Part shown: one piece after another, positions 34,336 through 46,649 of the stretch | Layout: every line of letters starts with the position of its first letter | Numbering within the stretch: the first letter of the stretch is position 1 | Assembly: GCA_036346395.1 (NCBI GenBank) | Contig: CM070594.1 | Span: forward strand, 25,577,385 to 25,641,384 | Length of the DNA: 64,000 bases | Direction: 5' to 3' | Source: Hsuehochloa calcarea | Taxonomy: Eukaryota > Streptophyta > Magnoliopsida > Poales > Poaceae | The notes under the pieces: generated by a model | The model's database searches: none | Told to the model about the DNA's origin: nothing | Seen by the model: only the letters and a program-made list of their open reading frames with translations | Made by a program: the position numbers and the translations under genes

Positions 34336-36178
34336 GCTTGGTTTTTTAGCTTTTGGTACTTGATGCCAAAGGGGGAGAAGACTACTATTATCTTTTGCTA
34401 TCTTCTATATTACCTTTGTTGAACTTAATAGTGTGTAATAGGATAGAGGATAAACTTATTATTTTCTGTCGAATCTTTCTAAGCTTTTTGAACCTCTTAA
34501 TTGTTATCGTTTGGATGATTATGGTAATTTGGAATGATATCCTGCTTTCTATCTATTTTGTGATTATGAGATTGGTTAAGCTGATATATCTTATCATTGT
34601 TATCTCTAAAATCCAAAATATAGGGGAAACTCTGCTTTTTTCCTTCACATATATCCATGGTTTTCACATCTTATCCTTGTGCATATATTCAGGGGAGTTT
34701 TCTCCCATGTTGATGGCATAGCTAGCATGTTGACCTACTTCATCTCTTATTGGTATACATGTCATATGCTATTTAATTCATATTCTAGAACATGCACCTT
34801 GTTTTAGTACTTGTTGCATATTAAAATCATTTCAATATATCTCTATGTTTGAGGTTGTCATCAATTACCAAAAAGGGGTAGATTGAAGAATCTAGGCCCC
34901 ATGCTAAGTGTTTTGGTAATTAACAACAACCATCAATTGTAAACTAACTTGTTTTGTTAAGTAATTGAAAAGGTTAGTTCCAGATAAAGTCAAGGAGCAT
35001 TGAAGGCAATCAAGTATTAGAAATCAAACATCGTCTAGCTCAAGGCAAAGGTATCTAGACAAATAGGAGCTTTTTGTTGTTTTACCGGTCTAGTAGTATG
35101 AAGGATAAAAGACCGGATTGCTAGTATAGATAGTCATACTATGAAGAGGGGTCAATAGTTAGTAGCTTTATAGCAAAGTGTGCCCAATTGCTCAAACTCA
35201 CTTGGTTGAACCTTGGATTTCTACGTGATCTTCAGCCACAATTTATCTACTTTCTATCACATGGCTGGACTGACCGTAGGTAGAGGTGCGGACTGATCGG
35301 ACTCCCGGTTAGTCTCTGTGGTTAGATTTTTCTTGAGACTCTTTTTACTTCAATTCTTCCCTATTTTGCTATCTGAACTGACCGCCGTTGGAGGGCTGGA
35401 CCTCCGGGTCATTAACGTAGTCAGTTTTTTCTAGATAATGGTGTTTTTTTTGTTCTTACTACTAAATTCTTCATGCCGGATGACATAGAAGTGTATCCCC
35501 GGTGACTGGACCGGGTCGAGTAGAGCCACCGCTTTTTCCAAAGAGCATGTTTCTTACGGTAGGAATTATTTGAACTCGGTATGACCGGATCTAACATAAC
35601 AGTTAGATTCTCAGAGCATTTATTACTCTGAGTTTACCGTTATACTCTAGTCAAGACCGACCGCCACCGTGGCTCTGGTGGCCAAGACTTCTTTGCTTTT
35701 GCATAGTTACGAGTTCCAATGGCTAGAAAAGTGGGTGGAGGCTATAAATACCTCACCCACTGTAGCAAGAGAGTCTTTAAGAACCCAATTGAATACTCTT
35801 GAGTCCTTTCCTTACTTTTCTACTCACTACTACAAAAAAAGTCTTCACAGACGGTTCAAAAACATCATCACAGACAGTTTCGTGAGCCATCTGAGTTTAT
35901 GGGTCAGCAATAATATGAGGTCATCACAGACAGTTTTCGAACCATCTGTGATGCAAACTATCACATACGATTATTAACTCAGAACGATTTGTGATAGTTG
36001 ATGTATCACAGACGGTTTGTAGATGAAACCGTTTGTGATACATCAGTTTGTAGATGAAACCATCTATGATAGCTGATGTATCACAGACGATTTTATCTAC
36101 AAATCGTCTGTGATAGTTAAGTACCACAGACGGTTTGTCCTAAGGAACCATCTGTGATAGTTTCACCTTTCTCTCATC

Positions 36179-36475
36179 ATTCATTTCACCTTTGTATGTG
36201 TAACCGTGTTCATGTCGGTCAATGCCTCACTTGCGTCCCAGGATCCATTCATTTCACCTTTGTATGTGTAACCGTGTTCATGTCGGTCAATGCCTCACTT
36301 GCGTCCCAGGATCCTACCATTCCATTCCTGATCTCTTCTCTATAAAATCTCAAGCAATGGTTTCTTGTGCCTTTTATAGAGAAGATATCAGGAATGCAAT
36401 GGTAGGACAATGGGACGCAAATGAGGAGAATTGATCAGCATGAACACGGTTAAACAGACAAAGGTGAAATGAATG
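36179..36475. repeat. 68-bp tandem duplication and inverted copy inside the CACTA element
   Basis: A 68-bp unit ('attcatttcacctttgtatg'...) occurs twice in tandem at 36179-36246 and 36247-36314. From about 36370 to 36475 the same sequence returns in inverse orientation with about 85% identity by eye. It extends past the unit through 'ctaccattccattcctgat' to 'ctcttctctataaaa', so the arms are about 100 bp and the loop about 25 bases. Confidence 0.8.
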
Positions 36476-37332
36476 GCTAGAGGTAGGTGAAGAGGTGTTG
36501 TAGTTATTTTTACTCATTTGGTCTTGTTTTGGAATGGAATAGGTCACCTGGGGAAGAAGAGGTCGCCGGGGAAGAAGAGATCGCTGGGGAGGAAGAGCCA
36601 CCACCGGGGAGGATCTACTGAACAACCAAACTGGACATCAATGGCTAGGACAGGTACTACAGTAAAGGTATATGCATATCATATTCATATCTAAGAAACC
36701 ATAAAATCCTTGATAATAATCCCACAAGTGAAACAGTTTGGTTGTAATTCTCACAAAACCATGAAATATGTGATTGTGCTAGATTAACACATAAGCAACC
36801 TAATCTTTGTAGAGCATAGTCAGTTTTTGATGTAGTGATAGCCAGCAAAAGACTCCATGAAAGGAAGCATTGCATTAATTAGCTAATCGCTTTGATCTAA
36901 TTGATTTTGACAAGTCAGTTGGTACTAATGTCTGAGTTTTGATAATAGCACAAGTACAACAGAATGAAAGCAACTTCAAGCATGAATCAAGAACAAAAGT
37001 TTCCCAACACCACAACACACATTGTAGCTCGACGTCACCACAACACACATTGCAACAGCTTGGTTCACATGAATACCAACAACACAAACCAATAGGTGAT
37101 AGATCTGTCTTACCTCGACATCACCAGTGTCGGTGGTGAGGTAGCCGAGGCTGAGGTCGGTGGAGAGGTAGCCAGGGGAGGTCGGTGGAGAGGTAGCCGG
37201 CCGGGTCGCGCACGCCGGGGGCGAGGACGAAGAGGGGATGGCGGATCTGATAGCGGGGAGGTGGATTTGGCCGGGGGAAGGTCGATTGGACTGGTGCCAG
37301 TGGTGTCACCATAGTTGTCTCACGACGGTGAC

Positions 37333-37373
37333 ACTGCACAAGACACTCTTATCGTAAGAGTGTCCTGTGCAGT
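37333..37373. repeat. Short perfect-type hairpin inside the CACTA element
   Basis: The arms actgcacaagacactctta and taagagtgtcctgtgcagt pair at 18 of 19 positions around a 3-base loop (tcg). Confidence 0.8.
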
Positions 37374-37774
37374 GAACCATGGTGTCACAACCCGTGGCGA
37401 AAGGAAGAAGGGCAGCGTCGGCGATAGGGTCGGGGAGAAGGCGCGACTTGGGGGCGGGCGTCGGGGAGGAAGCTTCGAGCGACGGCATCAAGGTTCGGGC
37501 TCTCGAGCGGGGAGGGGAACGGGCGAGAGTTAGGGTGCTAGGGAGTGACGAGTTAGGACGCAAACCCTAGAGGACTCCTACTAATAAAGGGATATCATAG
37601 GCGGTTCTATTATCGAACCGTCGGTGATACTTATCATAGACTATTCCATAACAGAATCGTCCGTGATGTGGTCTCATATCACAGATGGATCATGTTGAAA
37701 ACCGTCTGTGAAGTATCATAGACGGTTCTGACAAAGAACCGTATATGATATTTCATAATATCACAAACGGTTCT

Positions 37775-39673
37775 TGTGGATATCGTGAGGATATGTGCAC
37801 TATCTTAGGATGATGAGTCAATTGGCAATGGCGTTGTTGGTTTGCAATTTGTCGCGTTTTCGGGTTTGCTCGGTCTTTGTCAGTCACCGGCGGTCGATCG
37901 GCAGTCGCCGGTCCAACCGGCGGTGGAAAGGTTCGACCAAAGAACGCTTCTCCGTCCGACCGCCAAATGCTGTTGATGGATTTTGGGGCTAGGCCAAAAA
38001 TAGTTTGTGTAGGCAAGTGAGGGGAGTCTCCTGGATGTGGTCGCACAATTTTTGGAGCTCCCAGTCAAAAGTTCTATTCAGTTGAAAATTCCAGAAGGTT
38101 TCGGATTTTCGAGCTGAAAATTTGGCTAAGTCTTTTCGGGCGGTCCGACCGCCGTTATGGAATCGGTCGGACAGGCCTGAAATCGGTCGGACCGGCCGTG
38201 TGGGGCGGTCAGACCGCCGATCACTTGAAGCTTAGCCATTTTGGCATTGATGTGTTTTGATTGTGGTTATTGTATGGATGTCAATGCTTTATTGTTGCAT
38301 ATTGCATTGCGGAACTAACATGGGTCAAGTTGTGAAGAACTTGTTCCCGGAGACGATTTGTTTGTCTAGTGCTGTGCAGGTGGCTTGTAGGTCAATGACA
38401 TCAACGGTGAGGTGGATCGGGACTACGCTTGGAGAGCTGAGGTCCAGAACGATCATGGATGCCGGGTGAGGTCGTGTGACTCAAGCATGGTGCAGAATGG
38501 GCAAGATGGATCGAACGGGTAGTTCGTGCGAGTCTCTGGGAGGTTCCGATGGGATTCGGACGGGAGAGAGTTGGCGACGAGATGAGAGCCGCTGATCAAC
38601 CTACACGTGGTGAAGCACGCGAGTGCTTCAACAGTTATGTGTGAGTGGGTCCCATGTGTGTATGGGCCTTCATGGGAGCCCATTAGTGGAAACCCTAGGC
38701 CTCTCCTATAAATAGAAAGGGGGGAGAGGAAAAACCCTCTAAGCACTCTAAGCATTCATTTGGCCCCCTTCATCTTTTTCTAGGGTTTGGAGGAGAGGAG
38801 AGGAGAAGCTAGGGTTTGGAGAGATTGTGTGTGTGCTCTTTGTTGAGCTCTTGTCCTCCTTGTTGGAGTGGCTTTGTAAGCATCTTGTGAGATCAATCAA
38901 TCTTGTGATGCTTGCGTGAAAGATCATTTGTCTCCTTTGTGTCCTTCTCTCTTTTGGATGATTTTGGTGCTTCATTGATTCAAGGGTTTATGCTTGGTCT
39001 CTTGACCTATTTTGTCTTACTTTGATGTGTGGGAATACTCCTAGAATCATCTAGATCATCAACCCCCACAAGCAAGTCTTGAATCAAAGATTTTCGTATT
39101 TCTAGGGTTTGTGCACTTCTTTGGTAAAACCTTGAGAGATCGTTTCTACGAAGTGGATCTAAAGGATCGTCGCTAGAAATAAGTCTCTAATATCCTTAGG
39201 GAGGTGTGCTCCAAATTTGGTCAAGTTTCATTGGTCGAATCAAAATTTGGACCAAATTTCGTTTTGGATTTGGGTTGTGTATTTTGGTACTGGACTAAAT
39301 CGGTCTGACCGGTTTAGTAACGGCGGTCCAACCGCCCACCTTTCAGACCGCCCGGTAGTGGCAGGTAGAACCGATTTCCAATGGTTCGACCGCCAGTTAG
39401 TAGCCGGTCCGACCACTCGTCAACCGTCGGTCCGACCGCTTGATCTCGGCCGGTCTCCGCGCCAGACTCGCACCGATCCTCTGAGATCATTTCTCCACAT
39501 TTGTGTCGTGTTGTTAACGGGATTATCGAATTCAGCACAAAGCTTCCTCTGTGCGCTTACCGATCTTCTTAGCTTTCATAGCTAAAGGAGTAAAGTTCGT
39601 GTTGAATTTGATTAAGGCGAGAAATTGGAGAAAGCGCCTATTCACCCCCCCTAGTCGCCTTTACGGTCCTACA
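37775..39673 (+). repeat. 1.9-kb solo LTR inside the CACTA element
   Basis: It begins TGTGGATATCGTG and ends tttacggtcctaca, and is flanked on both sides by gttct (37770-37774 and 39674-39678), a perfect 5-bp target duplication. It contains clusters of a short palindromic motif (ggtccgaccg and variants). A second, partial copy of the same LTR lies at 47178-48806 in the opposite orientation. Confidence 0.85.
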
Positions 39674-40477
39674 GTTCTTTTTCAAAACCATCTGTGATAC
39701 TTCACAGACAATTTTCAACATGAACCGGCTGTGATATTATATCTTCACATACGATTTTTAGCATAGCCAGTAACACAGATGGTCTCTAAACCAAAATCGT
39801 CTGTGGTTACATGTAATACAGACGGTTTTGGTCAACCGTCTGTCTGTGATGAGGCGTCCAGTATTTGCCTTTTTGTTGTAGTGACTCCTTGATAGCAAAA
39901 TTTCCATCTTGCAAAAGTTGTAGAGGGTTCTCCAATTGCATTGAGTTGAGTTTAATCTTTGTGGTGCTTAAGCATCTTGAAGCGAAGTATTATTGGTTTA
40001 TTACTCTTGGAGGTTGTCGTCTCCTAGACGACTTGAAGAAGTTGATTCGGTGATATTCTCAAGAAGATAGTGAGAAGACCTAGGTATTGGTGAAGGTTGG
40101 AGACCACCTTTCTGGAGTGGAGAAGAGCTACCTCTACTGATTGAGGGACGTGCTAGTGTGGAGCTGGCTTGATTTCTTCAACCTTCCTCAATGTGGATTA
40201 CTGGAGACCAGCAAGTCTCCGGGACCATGAGAAAACATGAGTTGTCTCCATATTGTGGTTTATCTCTTTTTTTTCTTCTCTTAGTGCATTTGTTTATATA
40301 GAGATATTGTATCTTGATTAGGTTCTTTAGATTAATCTAGAAAAAATAGTGCACTTAGGAAGACTTAGATTGTTTAGGCTTTGTATCTCATAGCTTTACT
40401 TGGTAAAAATTTGTTTTTAGCTAAATGTTTTTAAAACCACCTATTCACCTCCCCAGTTGGTTATCCCTGATCCTACA

Positions 40478-41858
40478 GTGTACAAGATCAAGACCCGCTC
40501 TGATGGCCCTCTTGAGCACTACAAGGCTTGTCTTGTGGCGTATGGCTTTCAGCATGAGTATGGTCGTGACTACAATGAGACCTTCGCTCATGTCACCCAT
40601 ATGACCACTGTTCACACTCTCCTTGTTGTGGCCACTATTCGATAGTGGTCCATTTCTCAGTTGGATGTCAAGAATGTCTTTCTCAATGACGAGCTGCATG
40701 AGGTCTAAATGCAGCCGCCCCTGTGTCTTCTTCCCTGATGGTATGGTTTTTCTCCTTCATCGCTCTCTCTATGGGCTCAAGCAACCCCTCATGCTTGGTT
40801 TGACCACTTCTTATCTGTTATAACGGATGCTGGCTTATCTGTCAGTGATCAGGACACTACCCTCTTTGTACACACCTCTCCTCGGGGTCGGACACCCCAC
40901 CTTCTCTATGTAGATGATATGATCATTATTAGGGGATGACTCTCAGTACATTAATTTTGTCAAGGAGTGTTTCAGTGAGCAGTTCTTGATGTCTGATTTG
41001 GGTCCTATTCGTTACTTCCTTAAGATTGAGGCCACTTCTATGCCTGAGGGCTACTACCTCTCCTAGAAAAAGTACATTCAAGATATTCATGCTAGCGCTT
41101 ATCTCACTGATCAACTCATGGTGGACACTCCTATTAAGCTTAGTGTTCACCTTCAGTCCACTAATGGAGAGCTGCTTGAGGATCTCACTCGCTACCACCA
41201 TCTTGTCGGGAGCCTCATCTACCATGGGATCACTCAACCTGACATTTCTCACCCAGTTGTTCGTTTCTGCTCACACTCAGCTCTACTACAGTCATCTTCT
41301 TTGTGTTCTGCGATATCTTTGTTGGGCCATCAGTCGTCCTATTTTCTTTCCTCGCTCTAGCTCTCTGCAACTTCAGGTGTACTCTGATACGACCTTATCT
41401 AGCGATCCTTCTGATCGTCGGTTTCTTTTTGCCTATTGTGTTTTCCTTGGTTTCTCTCTGATTGCCTAGAAGACCAAGGACTAGACTGTCATTTTCCATT
41501 CGAGTGCTGAGGTTGAGTTGTGAGCCATGGCGACGTGGATAGCTGAGATCACTTGGCTTTTGTGGCTATTTGAGGATTTTTGATGTTTCAGTTTCAGTTT
41601 CTGCATCGGCTCATCTCTTATCAAACAGTACTGGCGCAATTACCATTACTCAAGATCCAGTGAAGTATGAGCTTACCAAGCACATTAAATAGATGCTTTG
41701 TACATAAGATCATAGGTGCAAAACAAGTTATTGCTCTTTAGTATGTGTCTTTGGAGCTTCTGATATTAGATTTCTTTACCAAGGCATGGACTATAGCTCA
41801 ACACAGCTTCTACCTCTCCATACTCAATGTTGTCTTTTCACCGTAAGCTTGAGGGGCG
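40478..41858 (+). pseudogene. Copia reverse transcriptase and RNase H remnant
   Basis: It opens immediately after the SIRE-type LTR inside a copia reverse transcriptase: 'VYKIKTRSDGPLEHYKACLV', 'GRDYNETFAHV', 'QLDVKNVFLND', then 'HLLYVDDMIII' near 40900-40930 with an intact Y-V-D-D box. RNase H sequence follows in shifted frames ('FHSSAEVEL' near 41500). A purine tract (gcttgaggggcg) at 41847-41858 leads into TGTTAGATG, a probable 3' LTR start at 41859. There are many stops and frameshifts. It is related in type to the minus-strand element at 46.6-47.1 kb. Confidence 0.78.
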
Positions 41859-42275
41859 TGTTAGATGTTTGATATGTCTATTGTATAGATTTTTTTGCAT
41901 ATTTACCTTCACATATAATATATATATTTACATATTTAGCTACACATGTAACCGCTACCATAATACCCACCGACCATTGTGAACAAATAATTGTCACTGA
42001 ATAGAAACCCACACAAAAATCAGATCGATTCGTGACTATAGGCAATATTGTAATACAAACCACATGCATACGCATACACGTCAATTTTGCTAATGCACAG
42101 AGGATCTTTTTTAGGAGTAAAGACCATATGGTGTTAGCAGCATGCCAACACATCATCAAATTTATGCGCACGATTTTTTTCTGAAAATTAAGCCATTTGC
42201 TCTTTGAAAGTTACACGCATGTCAAGAAAAGAAAAACATGATCTCAAAAAGAATGGATTGTGATGGTTCATATAT
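41859..42275 (+). repeat. Probable 3' LTR fragment of the preceding copia remnant
   Basis: It begins TGTTAGATGTTTG after a purine tract. It is AT-rich and non-coding. The right end cannot be placed. Confidence 0.4.
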
Positions 42276-42375
42276 ATGTTAGAATTTTGGAGAGTAATTT
42301 TGCTATTCATAACTATGCAACTTATTTGTTAATAAGAGGGTATATATAGACATTGTTATATGGACCTCACGAGGC
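42276..42375 (-). repeat. Remnant of a short copia LTR
   Basis: About 100 bp aligning with the left part of the LTR at 57194-57333 (shared 'agagtaatttt', 'tcataacta', 'atatatagacattgtta', 'gacctca'). It is a partial third copy of that LTR family, with no adjoining coding sequence. Confidence 0.6.
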
Positions 42376-42757
42376 GAATCTGAGGACTAAATTTTAGGTA
42401 GTGCAGAGTCACAAACGTGGAGCAAAGAGGATTATCCAAAACCAAAAGAATCCATAAACAAATTATATTGCAATTGCAGTAATAAGAGTACAAAACACTA
42501 AATGAAATCAACAACTACTATCTGCATGCGAACATGTGAATATGAAGGTAGGACATAGAAAAATACCTTACAAATGAATCTTACTCAATAATTTGCCACC
42601 AAGTTATCGAACATAATAGTTTAAACAAAAGATAAGACATAAAAGAAACAACATGTCAAAGAGAGAATAATTAGTATTTAATAGTGTCACGATTAGTTGA
42701 TAATAAATCATGAAAGATGTAGAAGAAATAGCAGCCAAAACACATACCACTAAAGCA

Positions 42758-45306
42758 CTAATTGTGTCTAGGAGAACGAGATATTTTCATTTTAGGATAT
42801 TTCATGCCTTGAAACCATTTTTTGATTCTATCCCGATTAAGTCCTTTGAATATCTCTCGTTCGACACAGCACACCATCAAGTCATTAAGCGAATCATCTG
42901 CTATCTTATTGCGCAAATCGGTCTTGATAATATTCATATCCCAAAACACTCTTTCAACCGATGTTGTTGCCACAAGTAGTAGCAATGCTAACTCCATGAG
43001 GCGGTACACCAATGGAAATACAATACGTCTTTCAATTTCGACCATCTTCACGGTCGGACTTCCAAGATCATGACAAATAATAAAATCATCAACTCTTCGT
43101 ACATGAAGAATGAATGTTTCAAGTTGATCCTTTATAGTCGCACGATCAGTGATGGAGAAATCTTTATCATAGATCTTTGCTAGTCGAGCAATATTATCCA
43201 AATCGAACTTAGAGAATGAGTCTCTTGGATCAAGGCAAGAAAAGCACACAAGCAACTCTGAAGATACCACATTGAAGCGATGGTCCATCTCCGTGGTAAT
43301 AGCGTCAATAGGAGTAAAGAAGGTATCAACACGATAATGATGGTCTTGAGTGACTATTATCCATCACGCCTCAATCGGCCCCATCTTAGTATTGCTTCAT
43401 CTATATTTGGTATCGGAATCTTATTTGCATCACAAAATGTTTTGACTTCTCCAAATAATGGCTCCCAACCATGGTTCCGCCTGTTGATCAAATGTGTTTT
43501 GACATCAACAAGCAAAGACATGGCCTGAAAAATGTTTTGATCCTTCCTTTGCAAGACAAGAGATAACTCATTTATAATGCGAAACACTTTCAACATCCTC
43601 TTCAAAATGAACACAAAGTTAAAACTCTCCATTATATGCAACAAACCTGCTACCTTAGATGTATTACACCAATATTCATGCACAAGGCCTAGCACAGTTG
43701 TCACAGCATCCCACATTAACTCAATACGCAGTAAGGTTGCATAATTAGAACCCCATCTAGTATTTCCAGGCCTAGCCAAGCTAGTTTCTTGATGATTCCC
43801 TCTTCTGGAAAAATCTACCAACTCTCCACCTTACCTACCCTAAATATTTTGGTGATGCTTGTCAAGCAATACATCCTTACTCTTGCAAGATGCACTAGTG
43901 ATGGTCACAATCAAATTCTCATAGTCGAAGAAATTATGGATAGAAGAGCAAAAACTTGTGACAACAACAATTACTAACTATAATTGTTGAGCAAAGCAAT
44001 GGACATAGAAAGCATGTGGGTTCTCATGAAGAATCTGTCTTTAAAAGCCGCTGAATTCACCTCTCATATTTGAAGCTCTATCATACCCCTACCCTTGTAG
44101 TCTAGCAATAAGTGAACCATGCCCACCAAGCATCCCAACCAATGCTCTCTTCAATGCATCCGATGTTACCTCTGTAACATGTTGGAGACTGAAAAATCTT
44201 CCCATAACCTTTCCTTTGTTGTTCACAAACCTGCAGGACAAATGATAAATTTTATTGAGTATAACATTGGAAACTTTTTTAAAAAAATGATAGAACATAT
44301 AACCAATCACTAACGTCACAAACACGGCCAATTGCTCTTTGATAGATATATTACGAGATTCATCAATAAGAATGGAGAAAAGACTATCCCCAATCTCCTC
44401 CTATATCACTTTGGTGACCTCCTGCGCACAACATTTTGCATGCTGCTTTTGAATCTTTGGGAAAGTTATGTGGGCAGTTACATGACATAGCTCATCAAAA
44501 GCAAGCCTCACTTCCTCCTTCCTTTCTTTGTACCAATCAATCATCTCTATAAAATTGCCCTTGTTTAATGATGAAAAAGATTCATCATGTCCACGAAATG
44601 AATGACCTTGCATTAGGAGAAAGCTTGCACAATCCAAAGATGCAGTCACAAAAGTTTCATATTTCACATCCTTGCTATAAGTAATCACCTTATGTGACAC
44701 ACTACACCTTTGATTCTTAAAATCATCACATGATTTCCTTGCACTATTGTGGACACTACTAACCCCACCAACATGATCACCATATGATTTGTATTGATTC
44801 TTCCAATTGTTATATCCTATTTTGGTGAAGACATCATGACCAAATTGTTCATGTAAAGGTTGTTGCTTAAAAAGAAAGCAATAAAAACAATATACTGCAT
44901 CTTTCTCCACACTATATTGCAACCAATCGTACTTTTTAAACCATGATTCACCAAAGCCCCTAAGGTTCTTTCCATATGTTTTGCGAGCATAATTGTGGCC
45001 AATAGGTTGAGTAGGCCCCTTCAACAAAAAAAAAGCCCTCCTTACTTGATCTCTAATGTCGGGATGAAAATCCTTAATTGGTATACGAAGTCCCTGATTA
45101 GCAATGATGTGATCTAGGTAAAATTCCTTAATACCTTCATCCACTTGTTGCGATTGTCGTGGTTGTGCAACCTCTTGTTCTTGTTATTGTTGTTGTGCAG
45201 CCTCTTGGAGTTGGTCCAATTGTTGATATTGTGCTTGTGCGGCTGGTGTTCCGCTTGCCCTAGTGCTTGTGCTCAAAACTTTGCTAAAATACCTCTTCAA
45301 ATCCAT
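42758..45306 (-). pseudogene. hAT transposase gene with TTF-type zinc finger
   Basis: The minus strand reads from ATG at 45306 ('MDLKRYFSKVLSTST') through a Gln-rich N-terminus to the TTF-type zinc-finger region at 44401-45144: 'RGFGESWFKKYDWLQYS' and 'KDAVYCFYCFLF'. Next come 'ILIDESRNISIKEQLAVFV', 'GYDRASNMRGEFSGF' and 'NTRWGSNYATLLRI'. The C-terminal hAT dimerisation domain at 42758-43288 has 'FPLVYRLMELALLLLVATTS', 'VERVFWDMNIIKTDLRNKI' and 'SLNDLMVCCVE'. Lesions include TAA at 45184-45186 (in a Gln run), TAG at 44401-44403 and frameshifts near 44090 and 43300-43350. The intact family protein (about 800 residues) cuts and pastes hAT elements; this copy cannot. I did not find its terminal repeats. 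Confidence 0.85.
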
Positions 45307-46553
45307 TTCTACCAAATCAAACAAGCAACCAATGACAACACATTTCAATATTCCATTTGATTAAAACAAGTAAATAGTAAAGACTAAAGACTTATTGCAT
45401 AGACACTTACTATTGGAGCTTTTCCTCGTCTTATTACTGCCTTGCCAATTCCTCTGATACAACGATACTCCTCAACTACCATCCACATTAGAATATAAGA
45501 GACGCGATTGTTCAAGAATAATATTATATAGAAACAATGATAAGAGAATCAATACTTCTTAGGCTACACAACAATGCCAACATGTAATAGACAGAGGAGC
45601 ACTGCATTCTTTCATCCACTAGCTCAGGAGGGCTCAAATTATCTCATAAACCAATTTTGTAGGAATCAATGTTTGTTTGCAAGCAAATTTACATAGAATT
45701 ATTACGTATAAACCAAGTCATCCAACTGATCTAGGTAAATATTGAAGTTGCTATGCTCAATTCCAAATTCCAAAATCCCTTGTATCGCCACTTCTCTCCT
45801 AGATTAATTTTCCTTTTTTTTGGACAATAAAGTCATTTCCATGAATGGACTAACTTCAAGATACCTAAAACATTGGCAAGCATTACATAATGTACCACTC
45901 AGATTCTCAGGAGCCATACAACACTGAAATTCTCCTAGTAGTTGTTTCAACTTTCAAGCAAAATACACAATGACAGTATGACACAATGTTCAACACTTGA
46001 ACTCACACTAGGAGTGACCAAGTAGGAGACTGGGAGCTACCCATCGCGCCAGGTGCCCTGGCCCTTTGTCGGTTTCCGCCACTGCCCTGGCCCCTAGGAG
46101 CCGCCCACACACCCTGGCCCCTTGCTAGTTGTGGCTGTGCGCCCTCACCTGCCCCACCCTCGCCCACTGCCGCTCGCGCCCCGCCTCACGCCCTCTGCCC
46201 TTACCCGCCGCCACACGCCTCACGAGTCACATCGTGGTTAGGGTTAGCTGGGGAGATCCTGAGTCAGCTGGGGACTTGGGGATGGGGAGGATTGAGGGTT
46301 GATGTGGCATGGTGTACTGGGCTAGTGGGTTCATGTTGGCCTCCTTCACTTCTTGTGTAGCCAGTGGCCCAAGACAAGCCCCCAAGCACCCAAGCCCAAC
46401 AGCAGCTTTCTTCCTCCTTGAGACAGGCAATGAGGCAAACATGACTGCCACTTGCTTAGGAGGGGAGTCTGGCTAGCACCTAGGAGTGGGAGGTCTGCGC
46501 TGGATGGGAGCTTGGGCGGCCACCCGAGCTTGCCCGAATGCAGGGTCTGCCCT
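45307..46553. other. About 1.25 kb without a recognisable gene
   Basis: AT-rich DNA to about 46020, perhaps the 5' untranslated part of the hAT element. A GC-rich stretch (46040-46550) with Pro/Ala/Gly-type frames on both strands follows. No motif was recognised. Confidence 0.35.
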
Positions 46554-46625
46554 TAGACCTCATGGGCTACATGGGCTACATAGGCCACATGGGCAAGAGA
46601 GAAAGAATGTACAACACTCTTAACA
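46554..46625 (-). repeat. 3' LTR fragment of copia-7
   Basis: On the minus strand it starts TGTTAAGAGTGTTGTA and matches the first 70 bp of the LTR at 57194-57333. A purine tract (complement of cccccccccttcaaactc) lies at 46626-46643, as expected for the 3' end of a minus-strand element. It is cut off at 46554. Confidence 0.75.
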
Positions 46626-46649
46626 CCCCCCCCCCTTCAAACTCAAGAT

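Larger units (their letters stand above)
35825..39883. mobile_element. Non-autonomous CACTA (En/Spm-type) transposon
   Basis: The left end CACTACTACAAAAAAA and right end TTTTTGTTGTAGTG form the CACTA terminal inverted repeat. A 3-bp target duplication, act, flanks it (35822-35824 and 39884-39886). Both subterminal regions (35850-36160, and 37600-37770 with 39680-39850) carry many direct and inverted copies of 'tcacagacggtt', the transposase-binding type of repeat typical of these elements. No transposase gene is present. Without the solo LTR inside it, the element is about 2.15 kb. The middle holds a foldback at 36180-36475 and a GC-rich block at 37130-37560. Confidence 0.9.
34884..40477 (+). 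repeat. 3' LTR of the SIRE/Maximus-type element, split by a CACTA transposon
   Basis: It begins TGAAGAATCTAGG directly after a purine tract (aaaaaggggtagat) and ends 'ctgatcctaca' at 40477, after 'cacctattcacct'. This is the usual end of Maximus-type LTRs. Removing the CACTA insertion (35825-39883 plus its 3-bp duplication) leaves an LTR of about 1.5 kb. The part at 35060-35180 aligns with the minus-strand LTR fragment at 55440-55620. Confidence 0.78.

Noticed and set aside
37096..37570. Possible captured gene in the middle of the CACTA element
   Set aside because: GC-rich with Gly/Arg/Val-type frames on both strands; no domain recognised, so capture is not supported.
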